64,000 nucleotides of DNA from Roseovarius sp. (GTDB taxonomy: Bacteria; Pseudomonadota; Alphaproteobacteria; Rhodobacterales; Rhodobacteraceae): positions 82,275-146,274 of the forward strand of contig JACIYT010000004.1 in assembly GCA_014359765.1 (NCBI GenBank), given 5' to 3'. Made by a program: the position numbers and the translations under genes. Positions within the stretch are counted from its first letter, which is position 1. Each line of letters begins with the position of its first letter. The notes below the pieces were generated by a model. That model did no database searches, was not told the DNA's origin, and saw nothing but the letters and a program-made list of their open reading frames with translations. Positions 9,793-17,978 of this stretch are shown in pieces.

Positions 9793-10740
9793 TCAGTGAA
9801 ACACGCCGCGCCGGTAGAGCGTCCAGAAAAAGCCCCACAGATGCAGGAGCGGGCGGCGGCGCACCTTGTCGGGGATCTCGATCACCTGCCCGGAATGGCG
9901 CGAGAGCTTCCATGCGACATAGTCGAGCCCGCCCTCGAAGGTGAAGAGCCCCTTGAGAAGCCGCGCCACCGAGAGCGCCTTGCCCTGCACGCGCCGCAAG
10001 CCCCAGAGAAGGGGGGCCGCGCGGCGGGCGCGGGCCGTGACATGGGCCGTGTAGCACAATGTGCCGCCCGTCTCGTGGAGCGTGAGGCGCGGGGCGAGAC
10101 GGGGCAGGAGCGCGCGCGTCATCGCCTCGAAGAAATCGCGCCCGTGCCCGGCCAGTTCGGCGGCGCGGGCCTTTGATTCCGCGCGCAATTCGGTGGCATA
10201 GCTGAGCGCGAGCGCACCCTGCCAGAGTGCCTCGACGGGGCCCTCGGGCGGCAGCGCGGGCAGCGCGCGGCGCAAAAGCGTCTCGCCCGCGGTGAGAAAG
10301 GCCGCATGAAGGCGCGCGCGGGTCTCGGGGCGGTCGGTCCAGATCACGCGGACGGGCTGTGCGAAGCGGCCCCAGAGATAGGACTGGAACCAGGCCGGGC
10401 CAGTGCCGCGCTCGAACTGCGCGAGGCTGAGCACCGCATATTTGCAACGCACCCGGTCCGGGCCGAGCGGGGCCTCGAGGTAATAGACATTGGGCGGCAG
10501 CACGCGGCCCGCCAGCCGCAGCGCCGCGCGCGGCTCGGCCTCGGGCGTGGGATCGACGAGCACGTAGAGATCCACCAGCCCGTCCAGGAGATCGCCACCC
10601 CTCAGGCAGGAGCCATAGAGGATCACCGCCCGAAGCCCCGCGCCGAAGCGCGCAGCCAGCGCGCCGTGCAGCGCCTGCAAGGCGGGCGTGTCGTCGAGAT
10701 CGGGGCCGGGCGGGACGGGATAGGGCATCGCGGGCCTCAT
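9793..10740 (-). CDS. Tam41/MMP37-like nucleotidyltransferase (candidate CDP-diacylglycerol synthase)
   Basis: 315 residues. The N-terminal half shows a nucleotidyltransferase-fold start (AVILYGSCLRGGDLLDG, then VDLYVLVDP). It is followed by PPNVYYLEAPLG, RCKYAVLSLAQFERG and WFQSYLWGRFAQPVRVI. By eye these match the conserved order in mitochondrial Tam41 (FxxVDDP, GAGVYYN, IKYGVIS and Wx2LYIAGRLxKPVKI), the enzyme that makes CDP-diacylglycerol from phosphatidic acid and CTP. The ATG overlaps the stop of the upstream DAG-kinase-like gene (ATGA), so translation is coupled and the substrate logic fits: kinase makes phosphatidate, this protein activates it. No membrane helices, unlike CdsA. Family call is inference from motif recall. 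Confidence 0.55.
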   Translation of the reverse strand: MRPAMPYPVPPGPDLDDTPALQALHGALAARFGAGLRAVILYGSCLRGGDLLDGLVDLYVLVDPTPEAEPRAALRLAGRVLPPNVYYLEAPLGPDRVRCKYAVLSLAQFERGTGPAWFQSYLWGRFAQPVRVIWTDRPETRARLHAAFLTAGETLLRRALPALPPEGPVEALWQGALALSYATELRAESKARAAELAGHGRDFFEAMTRALLPRLAPRLTLHETGGTLCYTAHVTARARRAAPLLWGLRRVQGKALSVARLLKGLFTFEGGLDYVAWKLSRHSGQVIEIPDKVRRRPLLHLWGFFWTLYRRGVFH

Positions 10741-11720
10741 CGCGGCGGGCGCAGGAAACGGATCGGGCCTTCGGCGCTCACGATAAGCGGATTTTCGCCA
10801 GCCTCGGTCACGAACATCTCGCCGTCGAGATTGATCTCGCCCGCGAGGCGCATTTCGATCCGGTCCGCGCGATAGCTCTCATAGCCGTTTTCCGGCGTGA
10901 CATGGCGGTTGGGGCGGCCGCGCAACACCGACAGGATCCCACGGCCAAAGCGGCGCGCGCCGCCCTCGATCGCGGTCAGCCCGATGCGCCCGCTGCTGCG
11001 CGCCCAGAACGGGCGCATCCCCAGAAACAGCCGGTCGAGCGTGCTTGCCACGAGGATCAGCATCGGTGCTTCATCGCGGGTGACGGGGCCTTGTGCGCCA
11101 TGCAGCCTGAGGGCCACATGCGTCGGCTGGTAGAACTGCGGATCCTGCCGGATCAGCCCCCAGATCGCGCGGATCAGGATGAGCCCGAGGCTCAATTCCC
11201 CGCTCAGCCCGCGCGAGTGGACGTTCTCATGGGCAAAGCGCGTGGCCTGCATGATCGCCCCGGTGCCGAGGAACATGCCATGACGCACCACCCCGTCGGC
11301 GGCGCCCTCCACCCGCATGATGTGGCGGCTGCGGATCTCGGCCCCGGCCATCGGCGCGCCCGCGTCGAGCCAGCGACAGAGCCGGCCGAGCGCGCGGCGC
11401 GGGTTCGACGAAAGCCCGATATCGCCCGCCGTCATGTTGGCGGTGCCGCCGGGCAGCAGCATGATGACGGGCAGCGCCTCGATCGGCCAATGTTTGAGCA
11501 TGAGGCCGAGCGTGGCGGCAATCGTGCCGTCGCCGCCATTGATCACCACCACGTCGGGGGCGCCCGCGCGCAGCCCGGGCATGAGCGCGCGCGCCTCCTC
11601 GGGCGAGCGGGTGACGTGATGGGTCACGTTCGGATAGGCGGCAAGCCGCGCGCCGACCCGGTCGAGCCCCCTGCGGTTATGGCCGCTGGTCGCGTTGGAG
11701 AGGACGCTGATGCGGGTCAT
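10737..11720 (-). CDS. Diacylglycerol kinase catalytic domain protein (DagK/LCB5-like)
   Basis: 327 residues with the DAGK_cat signatures VVINGGDGTIAATLG (nucleotide binding GGDGT) and LLPGGTANMTA, followed by the second beta-rich domain with VEGAADGVVRHGMFLGTGAIM. It would phosphorylate diacylglycerol or a related lipid to a phosphatidate-type product at the membrane face. The start at 11720 (MTRISVLSN) overlaps the stop of the ELM1 gene by ATGA; 37 codons of upstream open frame are shadow sequence of that gene. The stop overlaps the start of the Tam41-like gene in the same way. The actual lipid acceptor could also be a sphingoid base or alcohol. Confidence 0.8.
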   Translation of the reverse strand: MTRISVLSNATSGHNRRGLDRVGARLAAYPNVTHHVTRSPEEARALMPGLRAGAPDVVVINGGDGTIAATLGLMLKHWPIEALPVIMLLPGGTANMTAGDIGLSSNPRRALGRLCRWLDAGAPMAGAEIRSRHIMRVEGAADGVVRHGMFLGTGAIMQATRFAHENVHSRGLSGELSLGLILIRAIWGLIRQDPQFYQPTHVALRLHGAQGPVTRDEAPMLILVASTLDRLFLGMRPFWARSSGRIGLTAIEGGARRFGRGILSVLRGRPNRHVTPENGYESYRADRIEMRLAGEINLDGEMFVTEAGENPLIVSAEGPIRFLRPPR

Positions 11721-12853
11721 GCGCGTCCCCCGGGCAGGAGCGGCTCGATCCGCGCGAGGATGCGTGCCATGTCGGCATCGGAGTCGGCGTGCGTGCCGGC
11801 CTGTGGCCGCGCGCGCGTCTCGCCCATCCATGTCGCCATCCCCCGGTCGATCAGCGTCTGGTGAAAGCGCGGAAAATGCCGGGTCTGTGGCATGAGCCGC
11901 AGGCGAAAGAGCGCGCGCGCCAGCGCGATGCGCGCGGCCTCGCCCGCGCCGCCATGCGCCGGCGGCTGAAAGAGCCAGCTCGCCGCGAGCCTGCGCGCAT
12001 GATCGAGCCGCCCCAGAATCCCGGTGGGCAGCGCGAGGATTTCCAGCGGCTTGCCAAGCCGCGCCACCTCGACCTGCATCGAGATGCTGTCGCCGGTGAC
12101 GACGAAGCGATCGGCCAGTGCCAGCAGCCCGGCATAGGGGTTCCCGCCCTCGGGCGCGTGCCAGTCGAAATGCGGCACAGTGCCCGGCTGCGCCGATGTC
12201 AGCGCCGCGATCATCCCCTCGGGCGTGCGGCGCGAGCCGACCACATAGGGCGTGCCGCCCTCGGCCAGAACCGCCTCGATGCGCGCGCGCAGCCGCGCCG
12301 TCACGCCCGCGTCATAGATAAAGGGATTGGTCGGCCCGCCGATGAGAAAGGCGACAATCGGCCGGGGCAGGGGGGCAAGCCGCGCGGCCCATTCGGCGCG
12401 CCCCGCGGCAAGCCGCGCGGGATCGACGCGCATCAGCGGCAGGCCGATATTGAGGACATTGGGAAAGGGCGCCACCAGCGTCTCGGCGCTGGTCACGATG
12501 AGGTCGAACCGTTCCATCATCCCCGAGGGCTTGCCCACCAGAACGATGCGCGCGCGCCCGCCCGACTGTTCCTTGATCCAGAGCGCGGCATTGGCGGGGC
12601 GCCGCCCGCTCGTCAGGATCAGATCGGGCCAGGGAGGGGTGAGCGCGTCGGAACGCGCCATGTCGAGATGCGAGAGCGAGGCGGCGACGGGCGGCTTGCC
12701 CAGCACCCATTGCGGCTGCATCTCCAGATGGCGCAGCTCCGATCCCCAGCCGCGCGCGCGCAGCGCCTCGGCGATCATCTCGACCTGGCCGTTATCGCCG
12801 CGCTTGTCGCCCAGCACCCGCCAGATGCGCGGCCGCATTGCCCCCGCGCTCAT
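11717..12853 (-). CDS. ELM1-family (DUF1022) protein, second copy
   Basis: 378 residues, with the same blocks as the copy at 7.3-8.4 kb: IWRVLGDKRGDNGQ near the N-terminus, WPDLILTSGRRPANAALWI, RPIVAFLIGGPTNPF and DRFVVTGDSISMQVEVARLG. The C-terminus ends in a short extra tail. It starts 7 bases after the sulfotransferase stop and overlaps the DAG-kinase-like gene, so it is the second cistron of a four-gene minus-strand operon (sulfotransferase, ELM1, DAG kinase, Tam41-like). ELM1 in plants recruits a dynamin to mitochondria; a bacterial role is not established. The operon suggests work on a lipid or glycolipid. Confidence 0.85.
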   Translation of the reverse strand: MSAGAMRPRIWRVLGDKRGDNGQVEMIAEALRARGWGSELRHLEMQPQWVLGKPPVAASLSHLDMARSDALTPPWPDLILTSGRRPANAALWIKEQSGGRARIVLVGKPSGMMERFDLIVTSAETLVAPFPNVLNIGLPLMRVDPARLAAGRAEWAARLAPLPRPIVAFLIGGPTNPFIYDAGVTARLRARIEAVLAEGGTPYVVGSRRTPEGMIAALTSAQPGTVPHFDWHAPEGGNPYAGLLALADRFVVTGDSISMQVEVARLGKPLEILALPTGILGRLDHARRLAASWLFQPPAHGGAGEAARIALARALFRLRLMPQTRHFPRFHQTLIDRGMATWMGETRARPQAGTHADSDADMARILARIEPLLPGGRA

Positions 12854-12860
12854 GTCCGCC

Positions 12861-13838
12861 TCACGCCCTGGCGTCGGCCGGCGCGTCGATCCCGAAAAGC
12901 GCCCTCAGGCGCGGCGAGAGGTCACGCGCCACCAGCGCCTCGAGCTCGGCCGCCTGACCCTCGTCGAAATAGTCGCGGTAGCCGCCGACCTTGGCGCGGC
13001 GCACCTTGAAGCTCTCGGGATCGTTCGCGTTGCGCAGGGTCAGGCCGCCCGAGCGGAAGAAACCCTCGCTCTCGAGCTTGCGCAGATTGTCGAAGGAGCC
13101 AAAGGCGACCGCATCGGCGATCTCGGCCTCGGTAAACGCATCGCCCATCAGCGTGGTGATCTTGCGCAGCACGCCCGCGGGATCGGCGCGCAATTCCTCG
13201 TAGGAGGTCAGCAGCGTCTTCGGCAGCGCATCGAGCGCCGCATCCCAGTAATTCAGAAAGGCGATGAGCGAGGGCAGGCCGATCTCGCTCTCGCGCACGA
13301 ATTCCCACATGCCGATAGCGCGCCGGTCCACCGGCGCGGAGAGGCCCGCGTTGATCAGCTCCTGCTTGTGATCGGATTGGCGCCTGGTGAACTGGAAATA
13401 CCACGACACCGCGATGTCGAGCGGGTTGCGCGCGAGCAGCACCACGGGTTTCGCGGCAAGCTCGGGGTCCTGCTGGCCCGGTTGCAAGAGATCGCCCACG
13501 GCACGCTCGTAACTATACCAGCCATTGGTGGCGGCAAAGCTCGGGATCGCGGGGTTGGCATCGGCCAGCGCCGGGTAGCGCGCGAAATCGCTCTCGGGGA
13601 TGGCGTGGCGCTGCGCGTGGAGCCGCGTGAGCATGACCTTGAGCCAGGTATTGCCGCTCTTGGGATGGGCGATGATGATGAGCGAGGAGCGCCGCGCGAT
13701 ATCCACCTCGAGCGCGCCGAGCCGCGCCTTGCGCGCGGCCACGCGCAGCCGGGCGGGCAGAACGGCGGTGCTGCCGATGATGGCGGCCTTGCGGATATTG
13801 TCGCGGCCAGGATTGCGCAGGGCGGGGATGAGGCTCAT
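12861..13838 (-). CDS. PAPS-dependent sulfotransferase (2 of 4), operon leader
   Basis: 325 residues. The 5'-PSB loop is HPKSGNTWLKVMLTRLH, the 3'-phosphate motif is ARNPLDIAVSWYFQF, and the C-terminal signature is [15 protein letters not shown] basic segment of about 45 residues precedes the catalytic fold. It differs from the other three copies, which carry G(K/C)xGRTW loops, so it is a separate subfamily. It heads the operon with the second ELM1 gene, the DAG kinase and the Tam41-like gene, with only 7 bases to the next start. Acceptor unknown; the operon context favours a lipid-linked acceptor. Confidence 0.85.
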   Translation of the reverse strand: MSLIPALRNPGRDNIRKAAIIGSTAVLPARLRVAARKARLGALEVDIARRSSLIIIAHPKSGNTWLKVMLTRLHAQRHAIPESDFARYPALADANPAIPSFAATNGWYSYERAVGDLLQPGQQDPELAAKPVVLLARNPLDIAVSWYFQFTRRQSDHKQELINAGLSAPVDRRAIGMWEFVRESEIGLPSLIAFLNYWDAALDALPKTLLTSYEELRADPAGVLRKITTLMGDAFTEAEIADAVAFGSFDNLRKLESEGFFRSGGLTLRNANDPESFKVRRAKVGGYRDYFDEGQAAELEALVARDLSPRLRALFGIDAPADARA

Positions 13839-14018
13839 GAGATCGGTCCGGACAGGGGCTGGATTGGCCCGCGCTTTGCCGCATCCCGCGCCAGAAGTCC
13901 ACCCCGCCGCCCCCGCGCCACAGGCCCCGCCCGGCCCGATCCGTCACAGTGTTTCGGCCCCGTGAGCGAAACCGGGGCAATCCCGCCCGCCCGCGGCCTG
14001 CCGTGGCGACGCGCCCGG

Positions 14019-14048
14019 TTGACCACGCCGGCCCCGCGCCGATATACG
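14019..14048 (+). promoter_or_regulatory. Candidate sigma-70-type promoter for glycosyltransferase paralogue B
   Basis: TTGACC (14019-14024) and TATACG (14043-14048) are separated by 18 bases, about 108 bases upstream of the ATG at 14156. The 317-base divergent gap between the sulfotransferase and this gene shows no coding sequence and otherwise little recognisable. Confidence 0.4.
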
Positions 14049-14155
14049 CTGCGCAAGATGCGTGGGCCATCCGATGCGTTCGCTTGCGCGATCCGCCACC
14101 GCGCGACGCGGCAGCCACCGGATAGCGGGCGACGGGATCGAGGATTGGAAAGACG

Positions 14156-15130
14156 ATGACACAGACCACTTCCACAGAGACCACCACACAGACCACCGGC
14201 CAGACCGCGAACGCCAGTGACTACTGCGTGTTCATCCAGGCCAACCACAAGCAGTATGTCGGCGCTCTGATTGCCGAATACGCGATCCGGCGGAATTCGA
14301 AACACAATGACAAGTTCGATATCCGCATCATGCATTACGACGATTTCCCGATCTTCAAGGCGCATGAGGGGCGAAAGTTCCTGCGCGACGGGGAATGGCG
14401 CGAATGGGTGCGCAACGACTTGCAATCCTTCACGCCGACGCGCTTTGCGCCGCCGCAGCTCATGGGCTTCAAGGGGCGCGCCATCGTGATCGACCCGGAC
14501 GTGTTCGTGATCGCTGATATCTGGGATCTGTTCACGCGCGACATGCAGGGCGCCGCGGTGATGTGCCGCCCGAAATCGGGCAACAAGGGCAAGCGCGGCG
14601 CGCTCGCCACCTCGGTGATGCTGCTCGACAATGCCAAGCTCACGCATTGGAAATTCGACGAACAATTCGCCGCCATGTTCGACGGCTCGCGCGATTACAT
14701 GCCGTGGATCTCGCTCAAATACGAGGATCCCGACACGGTGGCGCTGTTCGAGAACGAATGGAACGATTTCGACCATCTCGACGCGAATACCAAGGCGCTG
14801 CACAACACGCAGCGCAAGACCCAGCCATGGAAGACCGGCCTGCCGGTGGATTACCGCGCCGCCGATTCGTTCCGCATCTTTCCGCCGCGCCACTGGTTCC
14901 GCCGCGCGCGCCGCGCGCTCTTTGGCGATTACGGGCTCGCCGGGCGCTACAAGCGCCACCCCGACCCCAAACAGGAGGCGTTCTTTTTCGGCCTCGTGCG
15001 CGAGGCACTGGAAAAGGGCGTGATCACCGAGGACATGCTGCGCGAGGAGATGCGCCAGAACCATGTCCGCCACGACGCGCTCGATCTGATCAGGACGGTG
15101 CCGCCGGTGGCCTACCCGGTCGCCGCCTGA
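14156..15130 (+). CDS. GT-A-like glycosyltransferase-family protein, paralogue B
   Basis: 324 residues. A low-complexity Thr/Gln-rich N-terminus of about 20 residues precedes DYCVFIQANHKQYVGALIAE, then IVIDPDVF (candidate DxD), SVMLLDNAKLTHWKF, KTQPWKTGLPVDY and NHVRHDALDL. The same blocks occur in paralogue A (8.75-9.70 kb). No signal peptide or membrane helix. It stands alone, divergent from the sulfotransferase operon and convergent with another sulfotransferase. A nucleotide-sugar-dependent transferase acting on the same surface molecule as the sulfotransferases is a reasonable but unproven role. Confidence 0.6.
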   Translation: MTQTTSTETTTQTTGQTANASDYCVFIQANHKQYVGALIAEYAIRRNSKHNDKFDIRIMHYDDFPIFKAHEGRKFLRDGEWREWVRNDLQSFTPTRFAPPQLMGFKGRAIVIDPDVFVIADIWDLFTRDMQGAAVMCRPKSGNKGKRGALATSVMLLDNAKLTHWKFDEQFAAMFDGSRDYMPWISLKYEDPDTVALFENEWNDFDHLDANTKALHNTQRKTQPWKTGLPVDYRAADSFRIFPPRHWFRRARRALFGDYGLAGRYKRHPDPKQEAFFFGLVREALEKGVITEDMLREEMRQNHVRHDALDLIRTVPPVAYPVAA

Positions 15131-15142
15131 GCAGACCCGACC

Positions 15143-15164
15143 GACGCGGCCTGCGGGCCGCGTC
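15143..15164 (+). terminator. GC-rich hairpin after glycosyltransferase paralogue B
   Basis: GACGCGGCC pairs perfectly with GGCCGCGTC across a TGCG loop, 12 bases after the stop of the plus-strand gene. No clear U-run follows, so termination may rely on the next palindrome. Confidence 0.45.
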
Positions 15165-15173
15165 ATCGCGGAT

Positions 15174-15203
15174 GGTCAAGAAAATTCGAGAATTTTCTTG
15201 ACC
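15174..15203. terminator. 14-bp perfect palindrome, likely bidirectional terminator
   Basis: GGTCAAGAAAATTC and GAATTTTCTTGACC are perfect complements around a two-base GA spacer. The AT-rich arms stand out against the GC-rich surroundings. It lies between two convergent genes (stops at 15130 and 15218), which fits a bidirectional terminator; a protein-binding site is an alternative. Confidence 0.6.
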
Positions 15204-15217
15204 GTCGCGCCGCGGCG

Positions 15218-16192
15218 TCAGCCCGGCACCTTGTCCGATAGCCCATAGCCATAGATCGGGTCGAGCCTCTCGGCCACCATTGCGTCGATCGCCGCGATCT
15301 GGTCGTCGTCGAAATAGTCGCGATAGCCGCCCACCTTGGCGCGGCGCACCTTGTAGCTGTCGGGATTGTCCTGATCGCGCGGCGCCATGCGCCCGCCCGA
15401 GAGGCGAAAGGCGCGCTCGGCCTCTTTCTTCTTCATGTTCTCATAGGAGGCGAACTCGACCGCCTCGGCGATCTGCGCCGCATCGGCCCCGATCTCGAGA
15501 AACGCCGCCACGCGGGTCATCGCCGCCACCGGATCGGCGCGCATGTCCTCGTAGCGCAGCAGTTCCAGCGCGCGCACGCGTCCCATCTCCCGCGCCCAGA
15601 GGTTCATGAAGGCGATCACCTTGGGCAGCCCGCCGCCCTCATGCATCACGAAATCGAAAATGGGGCTCTCGTCCCCATCGGGCAGGTAATCGTTGAGCGC
15701 CTTCTTGCCGGGGCGCATCCGGTAGCGCCACTGAAAGAACTGCGACACCGCCACATCGCGCGGGTCGCGCATCAGCAGGAGCACCTTCTTGTCGTAGAAA
15801 TCGGCCTTGTTGTCGGTATTGCCGGTATAGTCGCCGATATAGTTGTCATGGGTAAAGAAGATGCGCGGGATACGGGCGTCGAGATTGTGGAAATTGTCGA
15901 AGCCGATGAGGATGTCCTCGGGCAGGCCATGGACCTGCTGATAGAGCCGCGACATCATCACCCGTAGCCATGTCCGCCCGCTCTTGCCATAGGAAACGAC
16001 GACGGCATCGGCGCGGCGGAGTTTCTTCGCGTCCTCATGCCCTCGCAAGCGGCGCTCTGCGCGGATCCGTTCGGCCTGATCCGCCCCGGATATCTTCAGC
16101 CTTGTCCGCAGCAGGAAACGGCGCGCCCTCTTTGCGCTGACGTGACCGAAATGGGGCAGGACCGCGCCGAGAAGTTTTGTGAGGTCTTTCAT
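15218..16192 (-). CDS. PAPS-dependent sulfotransferase (3 of 4)
   Basis: 324 residues. The PSB loop is SYGKSGRTWLRVMMSRLY, the 3'-phosphate segment is [17 protein letters not shown], and the C-terminus is [14 protein letters not shown]. It also carries an N-terminal basic leader (KRARRFLLRTRLK) that the neighbouring copy shares, which could be a membrane-surface or signal-like element. The ATG at 16192 is used because the upstream 13 codons are not conserved in the paralogue. It is 84 bases downstream of the fourth copy on the same strand, so the two are probably co-transcribed recent duplicates. Confidence 0.87.
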   Translation of the reverse strand: MKDLTKLLGAVLPHFGHVSAKRARRFLLRTRLKISGADQAERIRAERRLRGHEDAKKLRRADAVVVSYGKSGRTWLRVMMSRLYQQVHGLPEDILIGFDNFHNLDARIPRIFFTHDNYIGDYTGNTDNKADFYDKKVLLLMRDPRDVAVSQFFQWRYRMRPGKKALNDYLPDGDESPIFDFVMHEGGGLPKVIAFMNLWAREMGRVRALELLRYEDMRADPVAAMTRVAAFLEIGADAAQIAEAVEFASYENMKKKEAERAFRLSGGRMAPRDQDNPDSYKVRRAKVGGYRDYFDDDQIAAIDAMVAERLDPIYGYGLSDKVPG

Positions 16193-16275
16193 GGGCGAGT
16201 TTCTTCCTTTCACCTGTGGTGATCTGCGCACGCGTTGGCGGGGCCACGATCAACCTTCCGGGTGGCTCGCCACCT

Positions 16276-17232
16276 CTAGGACCGGGCGTAACCGTAAACC
16301 GGATCGAGCCGTTCGGCTATGAGCCTGTCGATGGTGGCAATCTGGGCATCGTCGAAATAGTCGCGGTAGCCGCCGACCTTGGCGCGGCGCACCTTGTAGC
16401 TGTCGGGATTGTCCTTGTCACCGGGTGCGAGACGATTGCCGCTCATGCCGAAGGCCTGGTCGGCCTCCTTCTTCTTCATGTTTTCAAACGAGGCATAGGC
16501 GACGGCTTCCCGAATTTGCTCTTCGGTGGCGGGCAGGTCCAGAAATCGCGCGACTTCGGTCAATGCCGTGGACGGGTCGGCGCGCATGTTCTCGTAAGCC
16601 AACAGCATCAGATCACGCACGTTCTCGCGGTCGCGAGCCCACAGGTTCATGAAATCGATGATCCGTGGAAGCCCGCCTTCATGCTGCACGAAGTCGAAAA
16701 CGGTTTCCATGTGCTCTTGTGGAGGAAAGCCGTTCATGTCGTTTTTCCATGGGTCAGAGCGATAGCGCCTGTGAAAGAAAAGGGATACTGCCACGTCGCG
16801 CGGATCACGAACAAGCAGGATCACCTTCTTGTCATAATAGTCAGCTTTCGTCTGGAGATTGCCCGTGTATTCGCGGATGAAATCATCATGCGTGAACAGG
16901 ATTTTCGGGATCCGCCGGTCCATCAGATGAAAGTTATCGAAATCCACCACCACGTCTTCGGGCAGGTTGTAAATCTGCTGAAAGAGGCGCGAGATCATCA
17001 CCCTCAGCCAGGTGCGCCCGCACTTGGGGTATGAGACGATGACGGCATCGGCCTTCTGGAGGGTATCGAACCGCTCACGTCCGCGCAGCATTCGTTCGGC
17101 CTGCAAGCGCGTGTTCTGATCCGCGCCCGTGAGCTTGAGCCTCAGTCGAACGAGGGTGCGACGCGCGCGTTTCCTGACGGACCTGACCGCGTCCGGCACA
17201 ACCGTTCGCAGGAGCTTCGTTTTAGCCGTCAT
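16276..17232 (-). CDS. PAPS-dependent sulfotransferase (4 of 4)
   Basis: 318 residues. The PSB loop is SYPKCGRTWLRVMISRLF, the 3'-phosphate segment is [17 protein letters not shown], and the C-terminal signature is [16 protein letters not shown]. It shares the ENMKKKEA block and the basic N-terminal leader with the third copy. Third-position GC is visibly lower here than in neighbouring genes, which may indicate more recent acquisition. The 226-base gap upstream holds no gene that I can support. Confidence 0.87.
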   Translation of the reverse strand: MTAKTKLLRTVVPDAVRSVRKRARRTLVRLRLKLTGADQNTRLQAERMLRGRERFDTLQKADAVIVSYPKCGRTWLRVMISRLFQQIYNLPEDVVVDFDNFHLMDRRIPKILFTHDDFIREYTGNLQTKADYYDKKVILLVRDPRDVAVSLFFHRRYRSDPWKNDMNGFPPQEHMETVFDFVQHEGGLPRIIDFMNLWARDRENVRDLMLLAYENMRADPSTALTEVARFLDLPATEEQIREAVAYASFENMKKKEADQAFGMSGNRLAPGDKDNPDSYKVRRAKVGGYRDYFDDAQIATIDRLIAERLDPVYGYARS

Positions 17233-17458
17233 GTGCTGCCTGACACGTTAGTCATGATGAAGACCGACCGATACGCAGTGTTCTGTTGGTCTTGCGGAAC
17301 TGTTACCCGCATTCCGGCCGGGTTTCGAGTCCGAAAAGCGCGTCAGCGGAGCTCAGGCTGCAGCCTCGCGTTGCCGCGTGTCATGTCATGGCTCATGGGC
17401 ATCACCATGATGCCGCGCGATCGCCCGCGCGGCGCGCAGCCATGTCATCGGCGCTGCC

Positions 17459-17848
17459 TTATTCGGAGAAGGTCGCGAGATAGGCGGCCACGTCCTCGGC
17501 GCCCTTGCGCAGCTTGAAGGTCATCTTCGAGCGGCTGCCGAGGAATGCGTTCGGGTCCTCGGTATAGGCGGCGAGGCTTTCCTCGGTCCAGACCTCACCG
17601 GCCTCGGCCCTGGCCTTGAGCCCGTCGGAATAGCTGAAACCTTCGACGCTGCCCATCACGCGCCCGATCACGCCATGGAGGTTGGGGCCGGTCTTGCCGC
17701 CCTTGACGATCACCTCGGAGGGAGATTCGATCATGTGGCAGGCCTTGCACTGGTTGAAGACCTTTTCGCCTTTGGCGGCATCGCCGTCGGCCAGGGCGGG
17801 CAGGGCGAGCGCCACGAGGGCGGCGGAGGTGGCAAGCAGGGTTTTCAT
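17459..17848 (-). CDS. Class I c-type cytochrome (c2/c550-like), periplasmic
   Basis: 129 residues. A Sec signal peptide (MKTLLATSAALVALALPALA) is followed by the heme-binding motif CKACH at about 33-37 and a downstream axial Met in SRSKMTFKL. Short cytochromes of this type carry electrons in the periplasm between the bc1 complex, oxidases or dehydrogenases. The ATG at 17848 has a clean signal peptide and an AGAGAGA upstream; 18 further upstream codons would bury the signal. Nothing in the neighbours fixes its partner. The formate dehydrogenase genes are 30 kb away. Confidence 0.88.
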   Translation of the reverse strand: MKTLLATSAALVALALPALADGDAAKGEKVFNQCKACHMIESPSEVIVKGGKTGPNLHGVIGRVMGSVEGFSYSDGLKARAEAGEVWTEESLAAYTEDPNAFLGSRSKMTFKLRKGAEDVAAYLATFSE

Positions 17849-17978
17849 CGCGATCTCTCTCTGTTGGTTGGCACGATCCGTGGCACCGGAGCCGCAGCGC
17901 AACCTAGCCCGCCGCGCGCGTCATGCAAGGGACAAGCGGCAGGGCGAGACGGATTGTCTCAGCCGAACGCAGCCGAAC

